Shown: positions 1-9,469, counted from the stretch's first letter. The stretch: DNA of 34,973 nucleotides from Planctomycetota bacterium (GCA_021413735.1 JAIOPV010000233.1:1-34973), one strand, 5' to 3'. Numbers and translations: made by a program. Notes: generated from the sequence alone by a model not told the origin.

Positions 1-47
1 TCCTCGGAGGGGAGCGCGTTTGCGCTGCGAGCGCTCCCCTCCGAGGA
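1..47. repeat. Perfect 17-bp inverted repeat (terminator-like)
   Basis: Arms at 1-17 and 31-47 are exact reverse complements around a 13-nt loop. Each arm contains the smaller palindrome CCTCGGAGG. It lies 21 nt beyond the stop codon of the minus-strand cytochrome gene, so it could end that transcript, although no T-run follows. It may equally be a member of the palindromic repeat set found elsewhere in the window. The element touches the window edge and may extend further. Confidence 0.7.
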
Positions 48-68
48 CTCCGGGTCGCGGCTAAACAA

Positions 69-1565
69 TTACGGATCCAGTTTCACGCCGTTCAAATCAT
101 CCAAAAACGTGTCGTTATCGGCCTTGAGCCGTTCCTTGAACTTCGCCAACGTTGCGGGGTTCTGCAATCGTTGCCGGGCATAAGGATCGCTCAACGCCTG
201 CAGGAAGTGAACGACGTTCCACAGTTTGTCCGGCCGATCGAAATACGATGGGCCGGTCGTTAGCGTGTTGTGGAACGCCGTCATGCCGCTCGGGTAGATG
301 CCGCCGTAAAGCCTGGCGTAGAGGTCCTTGCCTTGGCGCCCGCCACGATAAACCCCCAGCGGCAGGTTCCGCGGTTGCACCACGCCGCCCCACATATCCC
401 ACTTCAGTTGCGGTTCGCGACCGAAGTTCACATGGCACGCGGCACAGCCAAACTCCGCCGAGTTGTAGAACTTGTATCCCCGCATTGCCGAAAGTAGCCG
501 ATCGTCGTCAGTGCGGACATTCTCGGGCGGAATCGGAATCTCGCTGTGTGCCGCAATGCCCCAGTTACACAGCACGAACAGCAAGTTCTGGTCGAACAAC
601 CACACCAGATCGAGGCCGGTAGGGTCCGGGTCGTCTTCGGTTGGTTGCAACGCTCGTGCTGTCGTAGCGAACTCCGTCTCGCCACGCACCGCGAGGTGAA
701 TCACATAGCTCACGAGGTCGTCGAGTTCGGATTCCGTGAGCGTCGGGAAGCCAGGCATCATCGAGCCTTCGAGTCCCTTGCGAATCGTGTGCTTGAGATC
801 AGCGCGACGAGGTTTGCCGCTCGCGCCGAGTCCCTTCTTCGGTTGCTTCGGGTCAGGCTTCGGGTATGCGGTGATGAACTTGAAGATGCCCTGTCGATAG
901 TCGCGTGGCATCGGGTTCATCTCGAACGCATGCGCGCCGTCGCCGGCACCCGTCGGGCCGTGGCACTGCATACACCACCGACGATATACGACCGAGCCAC
1001 GACCGAGTGCCGCGTCGTCGAGTTTCAGTTCGGCTTTCGCGGCATTCGCGGCTTCCCAATCGGCACGGGTCGCCTGCATCGCGGCTGGCTTCCACTGCTT
1101 CAACGCTGCCGCCGCTGCTCGGAGATTGACGAACACGCCAGCATCGGTTTTCGGGCGAACGACTGCCGCAATGGTGGTGGCATTCCAGTCAGGGACGTGA
1201 ACTCGCGGCTCAGCAGGTGTTCCGAAGTCGGTCAACGTCAGGCGTGCGAGCGGATCCGCTGCTGCCGATGGCAGTTCGACAGGATCGAGAATGTTCTTCG
1301 AGAGCTGCTTGCGAAGGTCGTCGGCGATGTCGCGGTCTGGCGTCGCGTTCGGGCTTCGGGCACTGCGAAGTGGCGGGAAACCGTTCGTTGGCCAGGTTCG
1401 CGGCGCTCCATCGAGCAACTTGATGACCATCAGATCCGAGCGTGGAGCGTATCTGCCCGAGGTTGCAGACGACGGCGTGACAACCACCGGCGAAGGCGAC
1501 GGCGATGGCCGACCGCACCCGAATGCGAGAAGGGCAACGATCGGTAGAACGCGGATGTTAGGCAT
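69..1565 (-). CDS. Di-haem c-type cytochrome lipoprotein
   Basis: The 498-residue product is probably an exported electron-transfer protein. The N-terminus has a short hydrophobic stretch ending in LLAFGC (Cys17), which resembles a lipobox, followed by a Pro/Ser-rich linker. Two haem c attachment sites are visible: CMQCH at residues 198-202 and CAACH at 374-378. Candidate axial methionines are in SMMPGF (about 269-270) and PSGM (428), so the protein probably carries two cytochrome c domains separated by about 100 residues. The redox partner cannot be read from sequence. The gene is divergent from the PQQ-like propeller gene at 1706, with a 140-bp shared upstream region. No strong Shine-Dalgarno precedes the ATG. 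The family resembles planctomycete PSCyt-type or respiratory cytochromes, but I cannot assign a named complex. Confidence 0.85.
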   Translation of the reverse strand: MPNIRVLPIVALLAFGCGRPSPSPSPVVVTPSSATSGRYAPRSDLMVIKLLDGAPRTWPTNGFPPLRSARSPNATPDRDIADDLRKQLSKNILDPVELPSAAADPLARLTLTDFGTPAEPRVHVPDWNATTIAAVVRPKTDAGVFVNLRAAAAALKQWKPAAMQATRADWEAANAAKAELKLDDAALGRGSVVYRRWCMQCHGPTGAGDGAHAFEMNPMPRDYRQGIFKFITAYPKPDPKQPKKGLGASGKPRRADLKHTIRKGLEGSMMPGFPTLTESELDDLVSYVIHLAVRGETEFATTARALQPTEDDPDPTGLDLVWLFDQNLLFVLCNWGIAAHSEIPIPPENVRTDDDRLLSAMRGYKFYNSAEFGCAACHVNFGREPQLKWDMWGGVVQPRNLPLGVYRGGRQGKDLYARLYGGIYPSGMTAFHNTLTTGPSYFDRPDKLWNVVHFLQALSDPYARQRLQNPATLAKFKERLKADNDTFLDDLNGVKLDP

Positions 1566-1705
1566 GATTGCTTGAATTGGCGGTTGGTGTTGTTCGCCTT
1601 TGCCCCACGGGGCAGAGACTTCATCTCACAATTTCCGCAGGGTGATTCTTGTGCTTTGTGCCAGAATGTCAAGAATAAGGGTTTGCATCACGACGGGCTC
1701 ACTTC

Positions 1706-4700
1706 ATGAATCCGGTCTGCCGAGCAGTCGCATTCACGCTCTTGTTTGCTGCCGTGCCGGCGTTGGCTCAATCGCCAGCCCCGGAATCGGCCAACCTTCG
1801 CGGCGACTCCGCGCAGACGAGTAAACGCCTCACTGAAGCTGACCAGAAACGCATCAATAACCAGCCAAACGATGCTCTTGACGCCGTTCAACGCATCCTC
1901 GATGAAGCTGGCGACGATCTTGTTGCGGTTGATGGCAAGCACAACCGGTTCGCCGTTGATGGTAAGCAATACCGGACAGCCCGTTACCTCGCACAGCAGA
2001 TCCTCACCCGATTGCCCGACGAGGCGTTCAAGGGACACCAGGATCGGCTCGAAGGGCCGGCGAAGAAGTTGCTTGACGTCGCGAAGAAAACCCGTGACCC
2101 AGCCCCTCTCTGGCAACTCATCGACCGTTACTTCGTGTCGCGACCGGCCGACGAGGGATTGTTTCTGCTCGGCGAACTGCTCTTCGAGGAAGGCGAGTTC
2201 CGCACCGCTGAACAAGTCTGGCGACGACTGCTACCCGACGCGGGCGCGGAGATCGTCTATCCGAACTCGAAGACCGACCCCGCAGCAGTTCGAGCACGCA
2301 TCATCTTGGCCGCGATATTCGCAGGCGAGACGAGTCGTGCACAGATCGCACTCGCCGCGTTCAAGTCGCAACACCTCGGAGCGAAGGGACAACTTGCCGG
2401 CAAAGTCGGTGCTTACGCCGACATCCTGCAAGTGTTCCTCGACGCGCCGCCGAAGATTCCGCAGGCAGCGAATCGCGGAACCGACTGGCCGACGTTCGGC
2501 GGAAGTCCCGAGCGCTCGGGCAGGCTCGGGGTTCGATTCCCGTCATATTGGCCCACCGGGAAACCGAGCTGGTTCGACCGGTTCGAGATGATGCCCCGCC
2601 CCGACGAGGCACCGAGGGTGCCTCCGAAACGTCCACCGTTGGGGCATCCGGTGATTGCGAACGGCCGCGTCTTTGTGACAGATGGAACGCGGCTGCTCGG
2701 CTACGAGTTGATGACAGGCAAACCGTTGTCGGTTCCGGCTCGATTCGCCGATCTCCCGACTGCGGAACCGATGAAGCCCCTCCCACCAGACGCCTGTCCT
2801 TCGCTCACCGCTGTTGGCGATCGAGTCTACATGCGGGTTGGTGTGCCGCTCATGCGATCTCCGGAGCCGACACGGTTCGGAAAGGGCGCAGAGGAAAGCG
2901 CCATCATTTGCCTTGGACCCGGCAAAGATCCCGGCGAAATGCGAGAACTGTGGCGAGTTCACCCGCCGGGCGATGACAAGACGCCGATCATTTGGGAAGG
3001 CGCACCGCTCGTCGCTGGCCGAAGAATGTGGGCGGCCCACGCTCGGTTCGAGGGCGGTCGCGTTGTGCATGGGATCGAGTGCTACGACCCTGCCGACGCA
3101 ACCACGCAGCCACGGGCTTCCGCGTGGAGTACAGATGTCTGCGACAGTCCCCAGCAGAGCGGCGACCCGCGAACCCGCCAAGAACTGCTGACGCTCGCGG
3201 GCCGCCACGTCATCTTTTGCTCGAACTCGGGTGCGGTGGTCGCTCTGGATGCCGCAACGGGGAAGCGAAGTTGGGGCTTCCGCTATGCACGATCCCGTAA
3301 GGGCGACGCGAACCGTTCACCCGATCCGTCGCCGGCCGTGTTCTCGTGTGGACGAGTGTTTCTCGCGCCTGCCGACGCCGACCGTGTGTACGCACTCGAT
3401 CCTGAAACGGGTCTGGTGCTTTGGGAATCCGGCCCAACTGAGGGTGCTCAGATTCTCGGTGTCGCGGCGGGGAAGCTCATCGTGTCGGTGACCGGTCCCG
3501 TGCGTGGTCTGCGAGGGTTGAGCGTCGTTAACGGCTCGCATCGCGACCCCGACGGCTGGGTGATCCACGATGGCGGCGGGCTTCTCAGTTACGGGCGTGG
3601 CTTCGTCACGGATGAGGTTGTTGTGTGGCCAACGCGAAATGGACTGTGCTTCATCCGTCCGCAAACCGGCGACTTGCTCGGGCCACCGTTCTTGAATCAC
3701 CTCGGCGGCGAACTGTCGCGATACTTCGGGAACCTCGCTTACGCGAACGGCGTGCTGATCGCGGTTACGCCGACGCAAATCTGGGCCTACGTTTCGGATG
3801 GCAAACGCTTCGGCGAGGTGAGCGAGCGTGCAAAGTTCGACACGCTGATCGAGAAAGCCGAGATTGCGCTTTCAAATGGTGAACCCGCAATCGCCCGTGA
3901 ATCGCTGCTCGCCGCGACCCGAAGCGACTTCCCGAAACCGCTGCGTGCGTGGGCCGTCGCCCGACTGTTGCTGCTCACGCCGCTGACCGATGACGAAGCA
4001 AAATTACCGGCCGAGCTGCGCACCGCGATCACGCCAGAGTTGCGTGACGAATGGCTCCTTCCGCCCGAGGGTGTTCCAGTCACGCTCGGCACTCTGCTCC
4101 TGCGACGCACCGGCCGCGAGCCTCCACCGAGAGTGCTGCTCAGTTCACCCTGTCCGCCACGCGATCGCGAGCTTCCGGAAGCCCCGTTCCTTGAACCCGA
4201 CGCAGCGATCACACGAACGGCACGCCTGCCGCCCGGCTCGATCCCATTGCGATGGCTACCCGGAATGGCTGGCGTTCCGAAGCGTCTTTACTCGACCACT
4301 TCCGACCGACTGTTCGGCGTGGGACTCGCCGATGGTGACAACTCCCGGCACGATGTGATCGACCAGTTCACGCACGCTGCGGACCTACACGAAGGTTTCG
4401 TTGTCGCTGGCCCGTTGGCGGTCGCGGTGTATGCGAGCGACCGCGTTCCGGTGTGGATCTTCCGTGTGCCCACGACGGAACCGCTGCCCGCGATGCCCGG
4501 CCAGTTTCGCCTCGCGAGCGTGAATCTTCCGCCACCGGCACTGTCCAGCTTTCGACTTTCTGGCTCGTGGTTGCTGGCACGACTCGGCGAACGGCACCTG
4601 ATCGCTCTCGATCTGAAGTATCGGCGTGTCGCGTGGGTGCTCGGCACGAACGGCATGTTGGGATTTCGCCCGTTCGCGTTCCCGGATGCGACGGAATTCG

Positions 4701-5368
4701 GAGCGGCGTTCTCCGCCACGGGTCGGTTCATTCTGGCGCAACTCTCGGACGGCCGACGTTGGTTCGTGCGAGTCGAGACGGGAAAGATTCTGGATGTGCC
4801 GGGGTTCGATCAGCCGAGCGCGAAAGTGTTCTGGTCGTTGCCGCCCGCGGAGGTCGAAGCAAACCGGCTGGTTGTTTCCGATGGTCCGGGGTTGGTGCGA
4901 CTGCTGAACCTCACCACGGGCCGCGTGCGATGGACGCATCAAGAAGAACGCGACGCGAGTTTAGCCGGCTCACCGCCGCAAGTTCGAGCGTGGGGTCTGA
5001 ACATCCTTCTCGCGGTGCAGCGAAATCACGGGGTGGAACTCGATCGGCTGAACGCCCCCGATGGCCTCTCCGCGTGGAAGGGCGACACAGCCTTCCTCGA
5101 TGCGGACAGCGTGAATCTGGCGGACGCGGACGCGGACGCGGAGCGGGTTTACGTTCCAGCGGGGAAGACGCTCGCGGCGTTCGCTCTGAAAGATGGCAAG
5201 CTTGCTTGGGAAGTCGAGCTCCCGAGACGGCGATTCCACGCGAGCCTGTCGCAGATGTGTTCGCGCGAGTTGTGCGTTCATTCCGCAACGACCCGCAACT
5301 GTTGCGACTCCCCGGTTTGGTGGGTGGGCTGTATGATGCGTGGGTCACGCGGTCGGTGCCGGTGCTGA
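1706..5368 (+). CDS. Secreted PQQ-like beta-propeller protein, C-terminus frameshifted
   Basis: The open frame encodes 1220 residues. A signal peptide (cleavage likely after VPALA, residue 21) is followed by a helical, TPR-like N-terminal region with LFLLGELLFEEGEF at about residue 153. From about residue 255 there are repeated PQQ/BamB-like propeller motifs: DWPTFGGSPERSGR, VVALDAATGKRSWGF, VYALDPETGLVLWESG and LAAFALKDGKLAWEVE. Such proteins are exported and often act as scaffolds or bind quinone-type cofactors; the role here is unknown. The last 49 residues of this frame are Cys/Arg-rich and unlike a propeller. A convincing continuation lies in the -1 frame to 5499 (separate entry). One missing G near 5223 would restore a protein of about 1264 residues. 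The stop of the restored frame is 14 nt from the MoxR start, suggesting an operon. Confidence 0.85.
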   Translation: MNPVCRAVAFTLLFAAVPALAQSPAPESANLRGDSAQTSKRLTEADQKRINNQPNDALDAVQRILDEAGDDLVAVDGKHNRFAVDGKQYRTARYLAQQILTRLPDEAFKGHQDRLEGPAKKLLDVAKKTRDPAPLWQLIDRYFVSRPADEGLFLLGELLFEEGEFRTAEQVWRRLLPDAGAEIVYPNSKTDPAAVRARIILAAIFAGETSRAQIALAAFKSQHLGAKGQLAGKVGAYADILQVFLDAPPKIPQAANRGTDWPTFGGSPERSGRLGVRFPSYWPTGKPSWFDRFEMMPRPDEAPRVPPKRPPLGHPVIANGRVFVTDGTRLLGYELMTGKPLSVPARFADLPTAEPMKPLPPDACPSLTAVGDRVYMRVGVPLMRSPEPTRFGKGAEESAIICLGPGKDPGEMRELWRVHPPGDDKTPIIWEGAPLVAGRRMWAAHARFEGGRVVHGIECYDPADATTQPRASAWSTDVCDSPQQSGDPRTRQELLTLAGRHVIFCSNSGAVVALDAATGKRSWGFRYARSRKGDANRSPDPSPAVFSCGRVFLAPADADRVYALDPETGLVLWESGPTEGAQILGVAAGKLIVSVTGPVRGLRGLSVVNGSHRDPDGWVIHDGGGLLSYGRGFVTDEVVVWPTRNGLCFIRPQTGDLLGPPFLNHLGGELSRYFGNLAYANGVLIAVTPTQIWAYVSDGKRFGEVSERAKFDTLIEKAEIALSNGEPAIARESLLAATRSDFPKPLRAWAVARLLLLTPLTDDEAKLPAELRTAITPELRDEWLLPPEGVPVTLGTLLLRRTGREPPPRVLLSSPCPPRDRELPEAPFLEPDAAITRTARLPPGSIPLRWLPGMAGVPKRLYSTTSDRLFGVGLADGDNSRHDVIDQFTHAADLHEGFVVAGPLAVAVYASDRVPVWIFRVPTTEPLPAMPGQFRLASVNLPPPALSSFRLSGSWLLARLGERHLIALDLKYRRVAWVLGTNGMLGFRPFAFPDATEFGAAFSATGRFILAQLSDGRRWFVRVETGKILDVPGFDQPSAKVFWSLPPAEVEANRLVVSDGPGLVRLLNLTTGRVRWTHQEERDASLAGSPPQVRAWGLNILLAVQRNHGVELDRLNAPDGLSAWKGDTAFLDADSVNLADADADAERVYVPAGKTLAAFALKDGKLAWEVELPRRRFHASLSQMCSRELCVHSATTRNCCDSPVWWVGCMMRGSRGRCRC

Positions 5369-5499
5369 TGTTCGATCCGGAAACCGGCCGGCGATTGAAT
5401 GCGTTTGATGTGCCCGCGACTGGCCCGACTGTCGTGGCGTGGTTCGCGGGTAATCTGGCTGTCGTTGCGACCGGCGACCGCATCGTATGGTTCCGTTGA
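5225..5499 (+). pseudogene. Out-of-frame C-terminal tail of the PQQ-like propeller gene
   Basis: This stretch, read in the -1 frame relative to the gene starting at 1706, encodes VADVFARVVRSFRND, then LMFDPETGRRLNAF, then [12 protein letters not shown] and a stop at 5497-5499. DPETGRRLNAF is a typical PQQ-propeller strand, so this is the natural end of the upstream protein. The junction fits the loss of a single G in the CCCGAGACG stretch at 5221-5229 (Leu-Pro-Glu-Thr would be restored). The local sequence is not a homopolymer and I see no slippery-site signal, so a sequencing error or a real indel is more likely than programmed frameshifting. Confidence 0.75.
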
Positions 5500-5513
5500 G
5501 GGGAGCGATCCTG

Positions 5514-6560
5514 ATGGCAGCGCGTGGTGAACCGGTCGGCTTGTCGGATGACGAAGCACACGCTGCGGAACAACTCCGCGCTGCCAGCGACCGCATTCTT
5601 TCCGAGTGCGGGAAAGCGATCGTCGGTCAGCAGGATGTGCTGGAACTGCTGCTGATCGCGCTCCTGGGGCAAGGGCACGCTCTGCTCGTCGGCGTTCCAG
5701 GGCTGGCGAAGACTCTGATGATCCGCACACTCGCGGACAGCATGGCCCTCACGTTCAACCGCGTGCAGTTCACCCCAGACTTGATGCCGTCCGACATCAC
5801 CGGCACCGAGATGTTGCAAGAAGATCGTGCGACCGGTCAGCGAGCGTTCCGCTTCCTTCACGGGCCGATCTTCGCGAATGTCGTGCTTGCGGACGAAATC
5901 AACCGCACGCCACCGAAGACGCAGGCCGCACTCCTCGAAGCGATGCAGGAACGGCAGGTCACGGTTGCGGGCACGCGGCACAAACTGCCCGATCCCTTCT
6001 TCGTGTTGGCGACGCAGAACCCCATCGAACAGGAAGGCACGTACCCGTTGCCGGAAGCGCAGCAAGACCGCTTCATGTTCACGATCACGGTGGGCTATCC
6101 GAACGAGGAAGACGAGTTTCGCATCATCGAATCGACGACCTCGGCGGCACGTCCGCGTGTCGATCATGTGGTGACCGGCGACGAACTGATGGCGATGCAA
6201 TCGCTCGTGCGGAAGGTGCCAGCGGCGGGCTACATCATCCGTTACGCTCTGAAACTCTCGCGTCTCACTCGTCCGCACGGGCAGGATGGCGAACCGCCGG
6301 ACCCGAACGTGCCGGACTTCATCAAGAAGTACGTGACCTGGGGAGCAGGCCCGCGTGCGGGTCAGAATTTGATTCTCGCGGCGAAGGCTCGTGCTCTGCT
6401 GCGTGGCCGAGCGTATGTCGCAACCGAAGACGTGAAAGCTGTAGCGTTGCCAGTGCTGCGTCACCGCGTCATCACGAATTACGCCGCGAAGGCCGACAAC
6501 ATCACGCCGGATGAACTCGTGCGGCGACTCCTCAAGGAAGTGCCGGCGAGAGAAGGATGA
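5514..6560 (+). CDS. MoxR-family AAA+ ATPase
   Basis: The 348-residue product is a cytoplasmic AAA+ ATPase of the MoxR group, thought to act as a chaperone in maturing metal-, cofactor- or VWA-containing complexes. Walker A is GVPGLAKT (residues 60-67). Walker B is VVLADEINR with Asp127-Glu128, followed by the MoxR-typical [15 protein letters not shown] sensor-like [18 protein letters not shown] is present. The ATG at 5514 is preferred because GAGGGGAG lies about 8 nt upstream. An upstream ATG at 5487 would overlap the propeller frame. The end overlaps the DUF58 gene by ATGA (6557-6560), a sign of translational coupling. MoxR plus DUF58 is a widely conserved pair. Confidence 0.95.
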   Translation: MAARGEPVGLSDDEAHAAEQLRAASDRILSECGKAIVGQQDVLELLLIALLGQGHALLVGVPGLAKTLMIRTLADSMALTFNRVQFTPDLMPSDITGTEMLQEDRATGQRAFRFLHGPIFANVVLADEINRTPPKTQAALLEAMQERQVTVAGTRHKLPDPFFVLATQNPIEQEGTYPLPEAQQDRFMFTITVGYPNEEDEFRIIESTTSAARPRVDHVVTGDELMAMQSLVRKVPAAGYIIRYALKLSRLTRPHGQDGEPPDPNVPDFIKKYVTWGAGPRAGQNLILAAKARALLRGRAYVATEDVKAVALPVLRHRVITNYAAKADNITPDELVRRLLKEVPAREG

Positions 6561-7435
6561 ACATTCCCGATCCGAAAGTCCTGGCTCGCGTCGATCGCCT
6601 TGAGCTTGAAGCCAAGCAGGTCGTCGAGGGTTACTTATCCGGGCGACATCGCAGCCCGCGACATGGGTTTGCCGTCGAGTTCGCCCAGCACCGCGAATAC
6701 GCCCCCGGCGACGACATCAAGCACATTGACTGGAAGGTTTACGGCCGCACCGAACGCTTCCACCTCAAGCAGTACGAACAGGAAACGAACCTCGTCGCGT
6801 GGCTACTGATCGACGCGAGCGAGTCGATGAGCTACGGTTCCGGCGACCGCACGAAGTACGATCTGGCGTGCAGCGCAGCCGCGGCGATGGCGTACCTCGT
6901 CCTCACGCAAACCGACAGCATTGGCGTCGCGACTCTGGCTGGCAGTGCGAGAGGTTTTCTTCGGCCGTCCGGGCAGATCACGCAGCTTCGGGAAGCGTGT
7001 CGGGTGATGGCTGACGGACCGTTCTCCGGGCCTGCTCGCCTTGGGGCGGTGCTGAACGAACTCGCGGGCCGCACGGGTCGGCGCGGCATCGCGTTTGTGT
7101 TCAGCGACTTGCTCGATGACGTACCGGACATCCTCGCGGGCTTACAGCACCTCCGCTACCAGAAGCACGAAGTCGTGCTGTTTCACACACTCGACGCAGC
7201 CGAGATCGACTTCAACTTTCGGAACACGACTCTATTTCGCGGGCTGGAAGGGCTGCCCGAAATGTTGACCGACCCGCCCGGCATTCGCGATAGCTATTTG
7301 AAAGCGTTCAACGAACACGTCGGAGCGATCGAGGCTGGCTGTCGCGGAATGGAGATCGACTTCGTTCGGTTGCGGACCGATGCCGACCTGGGACATGATC
7401 TGGCCGCGTATCTGCAAAAACGCCACGCGCGATAG
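6557..7435 (+). CDS. DUF58 domain protein (MoxR partner)
   Basis: The 292-residue protein has the DUF58 signature [19 protein letters not shown] (about residues 47-64). A VWA-like segment [12 protein letters not shown] follows, with Asp86, Ser88 and Ser90 in a MIDAS-type DxSxS pattern. No signal peptide or clear membrane segment is visible. It overlaps the MoxR gene by four bases and has GAGAAGGA just upstream of its ATG. DUF58 proteins commonly work with MoxR ATPases. The usual downstream BatA/BatB-like membrane VWA genes are absent; the next gene is convergent. The only DUF4159 gene, often found in such clusters, is about 17 kb away. Confidence 0.92.
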   Translation: MNIPDPKVLARVDRLELEAKQVVEGYLSGRHRSPRHGFAVEFAQHREYAPGDDIKHIDWKVYGRTERFHLKQYEQETNLVAWLLIDASESMSYGSGDRTKYDLACSAAAAMAYLVLTQTDSIGVATLAGSARGFLRPSGQITQLREACRVMADGPFSGPARLGAVLNELAGRTGRRGIAFVFSDLLDDVPDILAGLQHLRYQKHEVVLFHTLDAAEIDFNFRNTTLFRGLEGLPEMLTDPPGIRDSYLKAFNEHVGAIEAGCRGMEIDFVRLRTDADLGHDLAAYLQKRHAR

Positions 7436-7439
7436 TTTC

Positions 7440-7485
7440 GCCGCTTGCGGCGTAGCGTTCTCCAGAGCGCTACGCCGCAAGCGGC
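7440..7485. repeat. Perfect 18-bp inverted repeat, GCCGCTTGCGGC family
   Basis: Arms at 7440-7457 and 7468-7485 are exact reverse complements with a 10-nt loop. The outer part of each arm, CCGCTTGCGG, is itself a small hairpin. The element sits between two convergent genes (ends at 7435 and 7494), so it could terminate transcripts in both directions. The same core recurs at 34290-34336 in the same orientation, and in opposite polarity inside purL at 23133-23179. Confidence 0.85.
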
Positions 7486-7493
7486 AAACATCA

Positions 7494-8618
7494 TCACTTC
7501 GCCACAGGCACGAACTTCACGCACACGCACTTGCTCACTGCCACGGTGTTGCCGGTTTCCTTGCCCAAACCGGTTGCCGCGTCCAACTCCCACACGCCAA
7601 CCTTGCCGCCATCCTGACTCGCGATCAGCATCCACTTGCCGCTCGGGTCGATGTTGAAGTTTCGCGGAATCTTGATGTCGCCCGTGATGTGCCCCGCCAC
7701 AGTCAGCTTGCGATCCTCGCCCACCTTGAACGCCGCGATGCTGTTCGCGCCACGGTTCGAGACATACACGAACTTGCCGTCTGGCGACAGGATGCACTCA
7801 GCCGTCGAGTTGCCTTTCACGGGTGCCTTCAACGTCGAAAGCGACTGCACGACCTTGCCAGATTTGTCGCTGAGTTCGATCACGTTCACGGTCGAATCGA
7901 GTTCACCGCAGACGTAAGCGAACTTGCCGTCGGGAGCAATCGCGATGTGACGCGGACCTGATCCCGGAGGCGTCGCGATGTCATCGCTCTTCGATTCCGT
8001 CACCGTGTTCTTTGCGGCGTCGAGGTTGAACACCTTCACCTTGTCGAGCCCGAGATCGACGCTCACGGCGACGTTCCCGGCTGGCGTGAAGAACCCGCAG
8101 TGCGAGTGCGGTTCCTTCTGGCGGGCGGGGTTCGCGCCCATGCCTTCGTGCTGGAAGAAGGCGATTCGCTCCGCGAGTTTGCCATCGTCGCCGATCTTGT
8201 AGAATGCGGTGCTGCCGCCGCCGTAGTTGGCGACGATCGCGTGCGTGCCCTTCGGATGCACCGAAACGTGGCACGGGCCGCTGCCGCCGCTGAGCAGTTC
8301 GTTGAGCTTCGTCAACTTGCCGGTCGTGGCGTCAATCGCGAAAGCAACCACTGGTCCGCCGTCCTTGCCGCCGCCTTCGCCGACCGCGTACAGGAACTTC
8401 TTGTTCGGGTGAATCGCGACGAACGACGGGCTGCCCATCTCGGCCGCGACTTCCGGCTCAGTGAGCTTGCCGGTTTTGCTGTCGAACTTGGAACGGTGAA
8501 TGCCCTTGCTGCCGTCCTTGCCGGTGTAGCAGCCGAAGTACACCCAAGATTCGTCTGCCTGGGCGTTACTGGCGATGAACAGAGCAACCGCAACGGCTGC
8601 GGCACGTGAGAGAGACAT
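7494..8618 (-). CDS. Secreted lactonase-family beta-propeller protein
   Basis: The 374-residue product has a signal peptide (cleavage likely after SNAQA, about residue 21). The rest matches the 6-phosphogluconolactonase-like (YbhE/Pgl) seven-bladed propeller family: WVYFGCYTGKDGSKGIH near the N-terminus, then repeats such as PSFVAIHPNKKFLYAVGEGG, GPCHVSVHPKGTHAIVANYG, GPRHIAIAPDGKFAYVCGEL and CILSPDGKFVYVSNRG. Cytoplasmic Pgl hydrolyses 6-phosphogluconolactone. This copy is exported, so its substrate is probably different and unknown. AGAGG lies about 8 nt before the ATG. The gene is divergent from the DUF1080 gene at 8732. Confidence 0.9.
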   Translation of the reverse strand: MSLSRAAAVAVALFIASNAQADESWVYFGCYTGKDGSKGIHRSKFDSKTGKLTEPEVAAEMGSPSFVAIHPNKKFLYAVGEGGGKDGGPVVAFAIDATTGKLTKLNELLSGGSGPCHVSVHPKGTHAIVANYGGGSTAFYKIGDDGKLAERIAFFQHEGMGANPARQKEPHSHCGFFTPAGNVAVSVDLGLDKVKVFNLDAAKNTVTESKSDDIATPPGSGPRHIAIAPDGKFAYVCGELDSTVNVIELSDKSGKVVQSLSTLKAPVKGNSTAECILSPDGKFVYVSNRGANSIAAFKVGEDRKLTVAGHITGDIKIPRNFNIDPSGKWMLIASQDGGKVGVWELDAATGLGKETGNTVAVSKCVCVKFVPVAK

Positions 8619-8731
8619 CGAAAAACCTCTGGTTTGTGGAAAAAACGATTCCTACGACGGGGAAGCGGGTTGATGATAGTGGCCCACGCCCGTGCTGTGT
8701 AACGAAAATCGGTCATTCAAAGGATGCTGCC

Positions 8732-9469
8732 ATGCGTTTGCTGCTCGCTACCACGTTCTTATTGCTCGCCACGGCCACTGCGGTCGTGTCCGCCGAAAAG
8801 CCTGCCGATGGTTGGATCGACCTGATGAAAGCGGATGCGTGGAAGAAGATGGACCCGAAATGGATCATCACGGACGAGGTGAAACTGAACGCTGAGAAAA
8901 CCAACCGCCTCGCAGCGACAGCCAAGGAAGGCGGCACCATCTGGGTGAACGCCGACACTGGGCGGCTCCCCGACCTCTACACGAAGCAAAACTTCGGTGA
9001 TTGCGAGGTACACGTCGAGTTCCTGATTGCGAAAGGCTCGAATGCTGGCATCAAGCTCCACGGCGTCTACGAGGTTCAGATCCTCGATACGTTTGGCAGC
9101 AAGAAGAAGCTCAGCGGCGACAGCATGGGCGGCATCTACCCGCGTGCCGACGCTTCAAAGGGCTACAAGCACATCGACGACGGCATTGCGCCGAAGGTGA
9201 ACGCGGCAAAGCCTGCGGGCGAATGGCAAACGCTCGATGTGGTGTGGAAGTCACCACGGTTCAACGACAAGGGCGAGAAGACCTCTGACGCGATGGTGGT
9301 GAAGGCGACGCTGAACGGCGAGTTGATTCACGAGAATCAGGAATTGAAGACGCCGACCGGCGCGAACTGGACGCTGAAGGAAACTGCCACGGGGCCGTTC
9401 ATGCTACAGGCCGACCACGGCCCCGTGGCGTTCCGCAACGTGAAGATCAAACCCGCGAAGAAGGAATAA
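8732..9469 (+). CDS. Secreted DUF1080 (3-keto-disaccharide hydrolase-like) protein
   Basis: The 245-residue protein has a signal peptide, MRLLLATTFLLLATATAVVSA. A DUF1080 concanavalin-like fold follows: DGWIDLMKADAWKKM, then LPDLYTKQNFGDCEVHVEF, NAGIKLHGVYEVQILD, GGIYPRADASKGYKHIDDG, WQTLDVVWKSPRF and finally GPVAFRNVKIKPAK. DUF1080 domains occur in extracytoplasmic sugar-processing enzymes such as 3-keto-glycoside hydrolases; the substrate here is not evident. The ATG at 8732 is chosen because it begins the signal peptide and has AAAGGA about 10 nt upstream. The frame is open further upstream from 8606, but that part does not look like protein. Confidence 0.9.
   Translation: MRLLLATTFLLLATATAVVSAEKPADGWIDLMKADAWKKMDPKWIITDEVKLNAEKTNRLAATAKEGGTIWVNADTGRLPDLYTKQNFGDCEVHVEFLIAKGSNAGIKLHGVYEVQILDTFGSKKKLSGDSMGGIYPRADASKGYKHIDDGIAPKVNAAKPAGEWQTLDVVWKSPRFNDKGEKTSDAMVVKATLNGELIHENQELKTPTGANWTLKETATGPFMLQADHGPVAFRNVKIKPAKKE

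Noticed and set aside
546-1547. 333-codon plus-strand open frame over the cytochrome gene
   Set aside because: The minus-strand frame has two CXXCH sites and a signal peptide; this one is Arg-rich noise.
1601-1614. TGCCCCACGGGGCA palindrome in the divergent region as an operator
   Set aside because: It is short, single and GC-rich; nothing nearby points to a regulator, so it may be chance.
5215-5235. Programmed ribosomal frameshift
   Set aside because: There is no slippery heptamer, and I saw no downstream stem or internal Shine-Dalgarno that would support programmed -1 shifting.
4911-6464. 517-codon open frame on the minus strand over moxR
   Set aside because: It lies opposite the MoxR gene, whose motifs are clear; the translation is Arg/His-rich with no domain, as expected for an antisense frame in GC-rich DNA.
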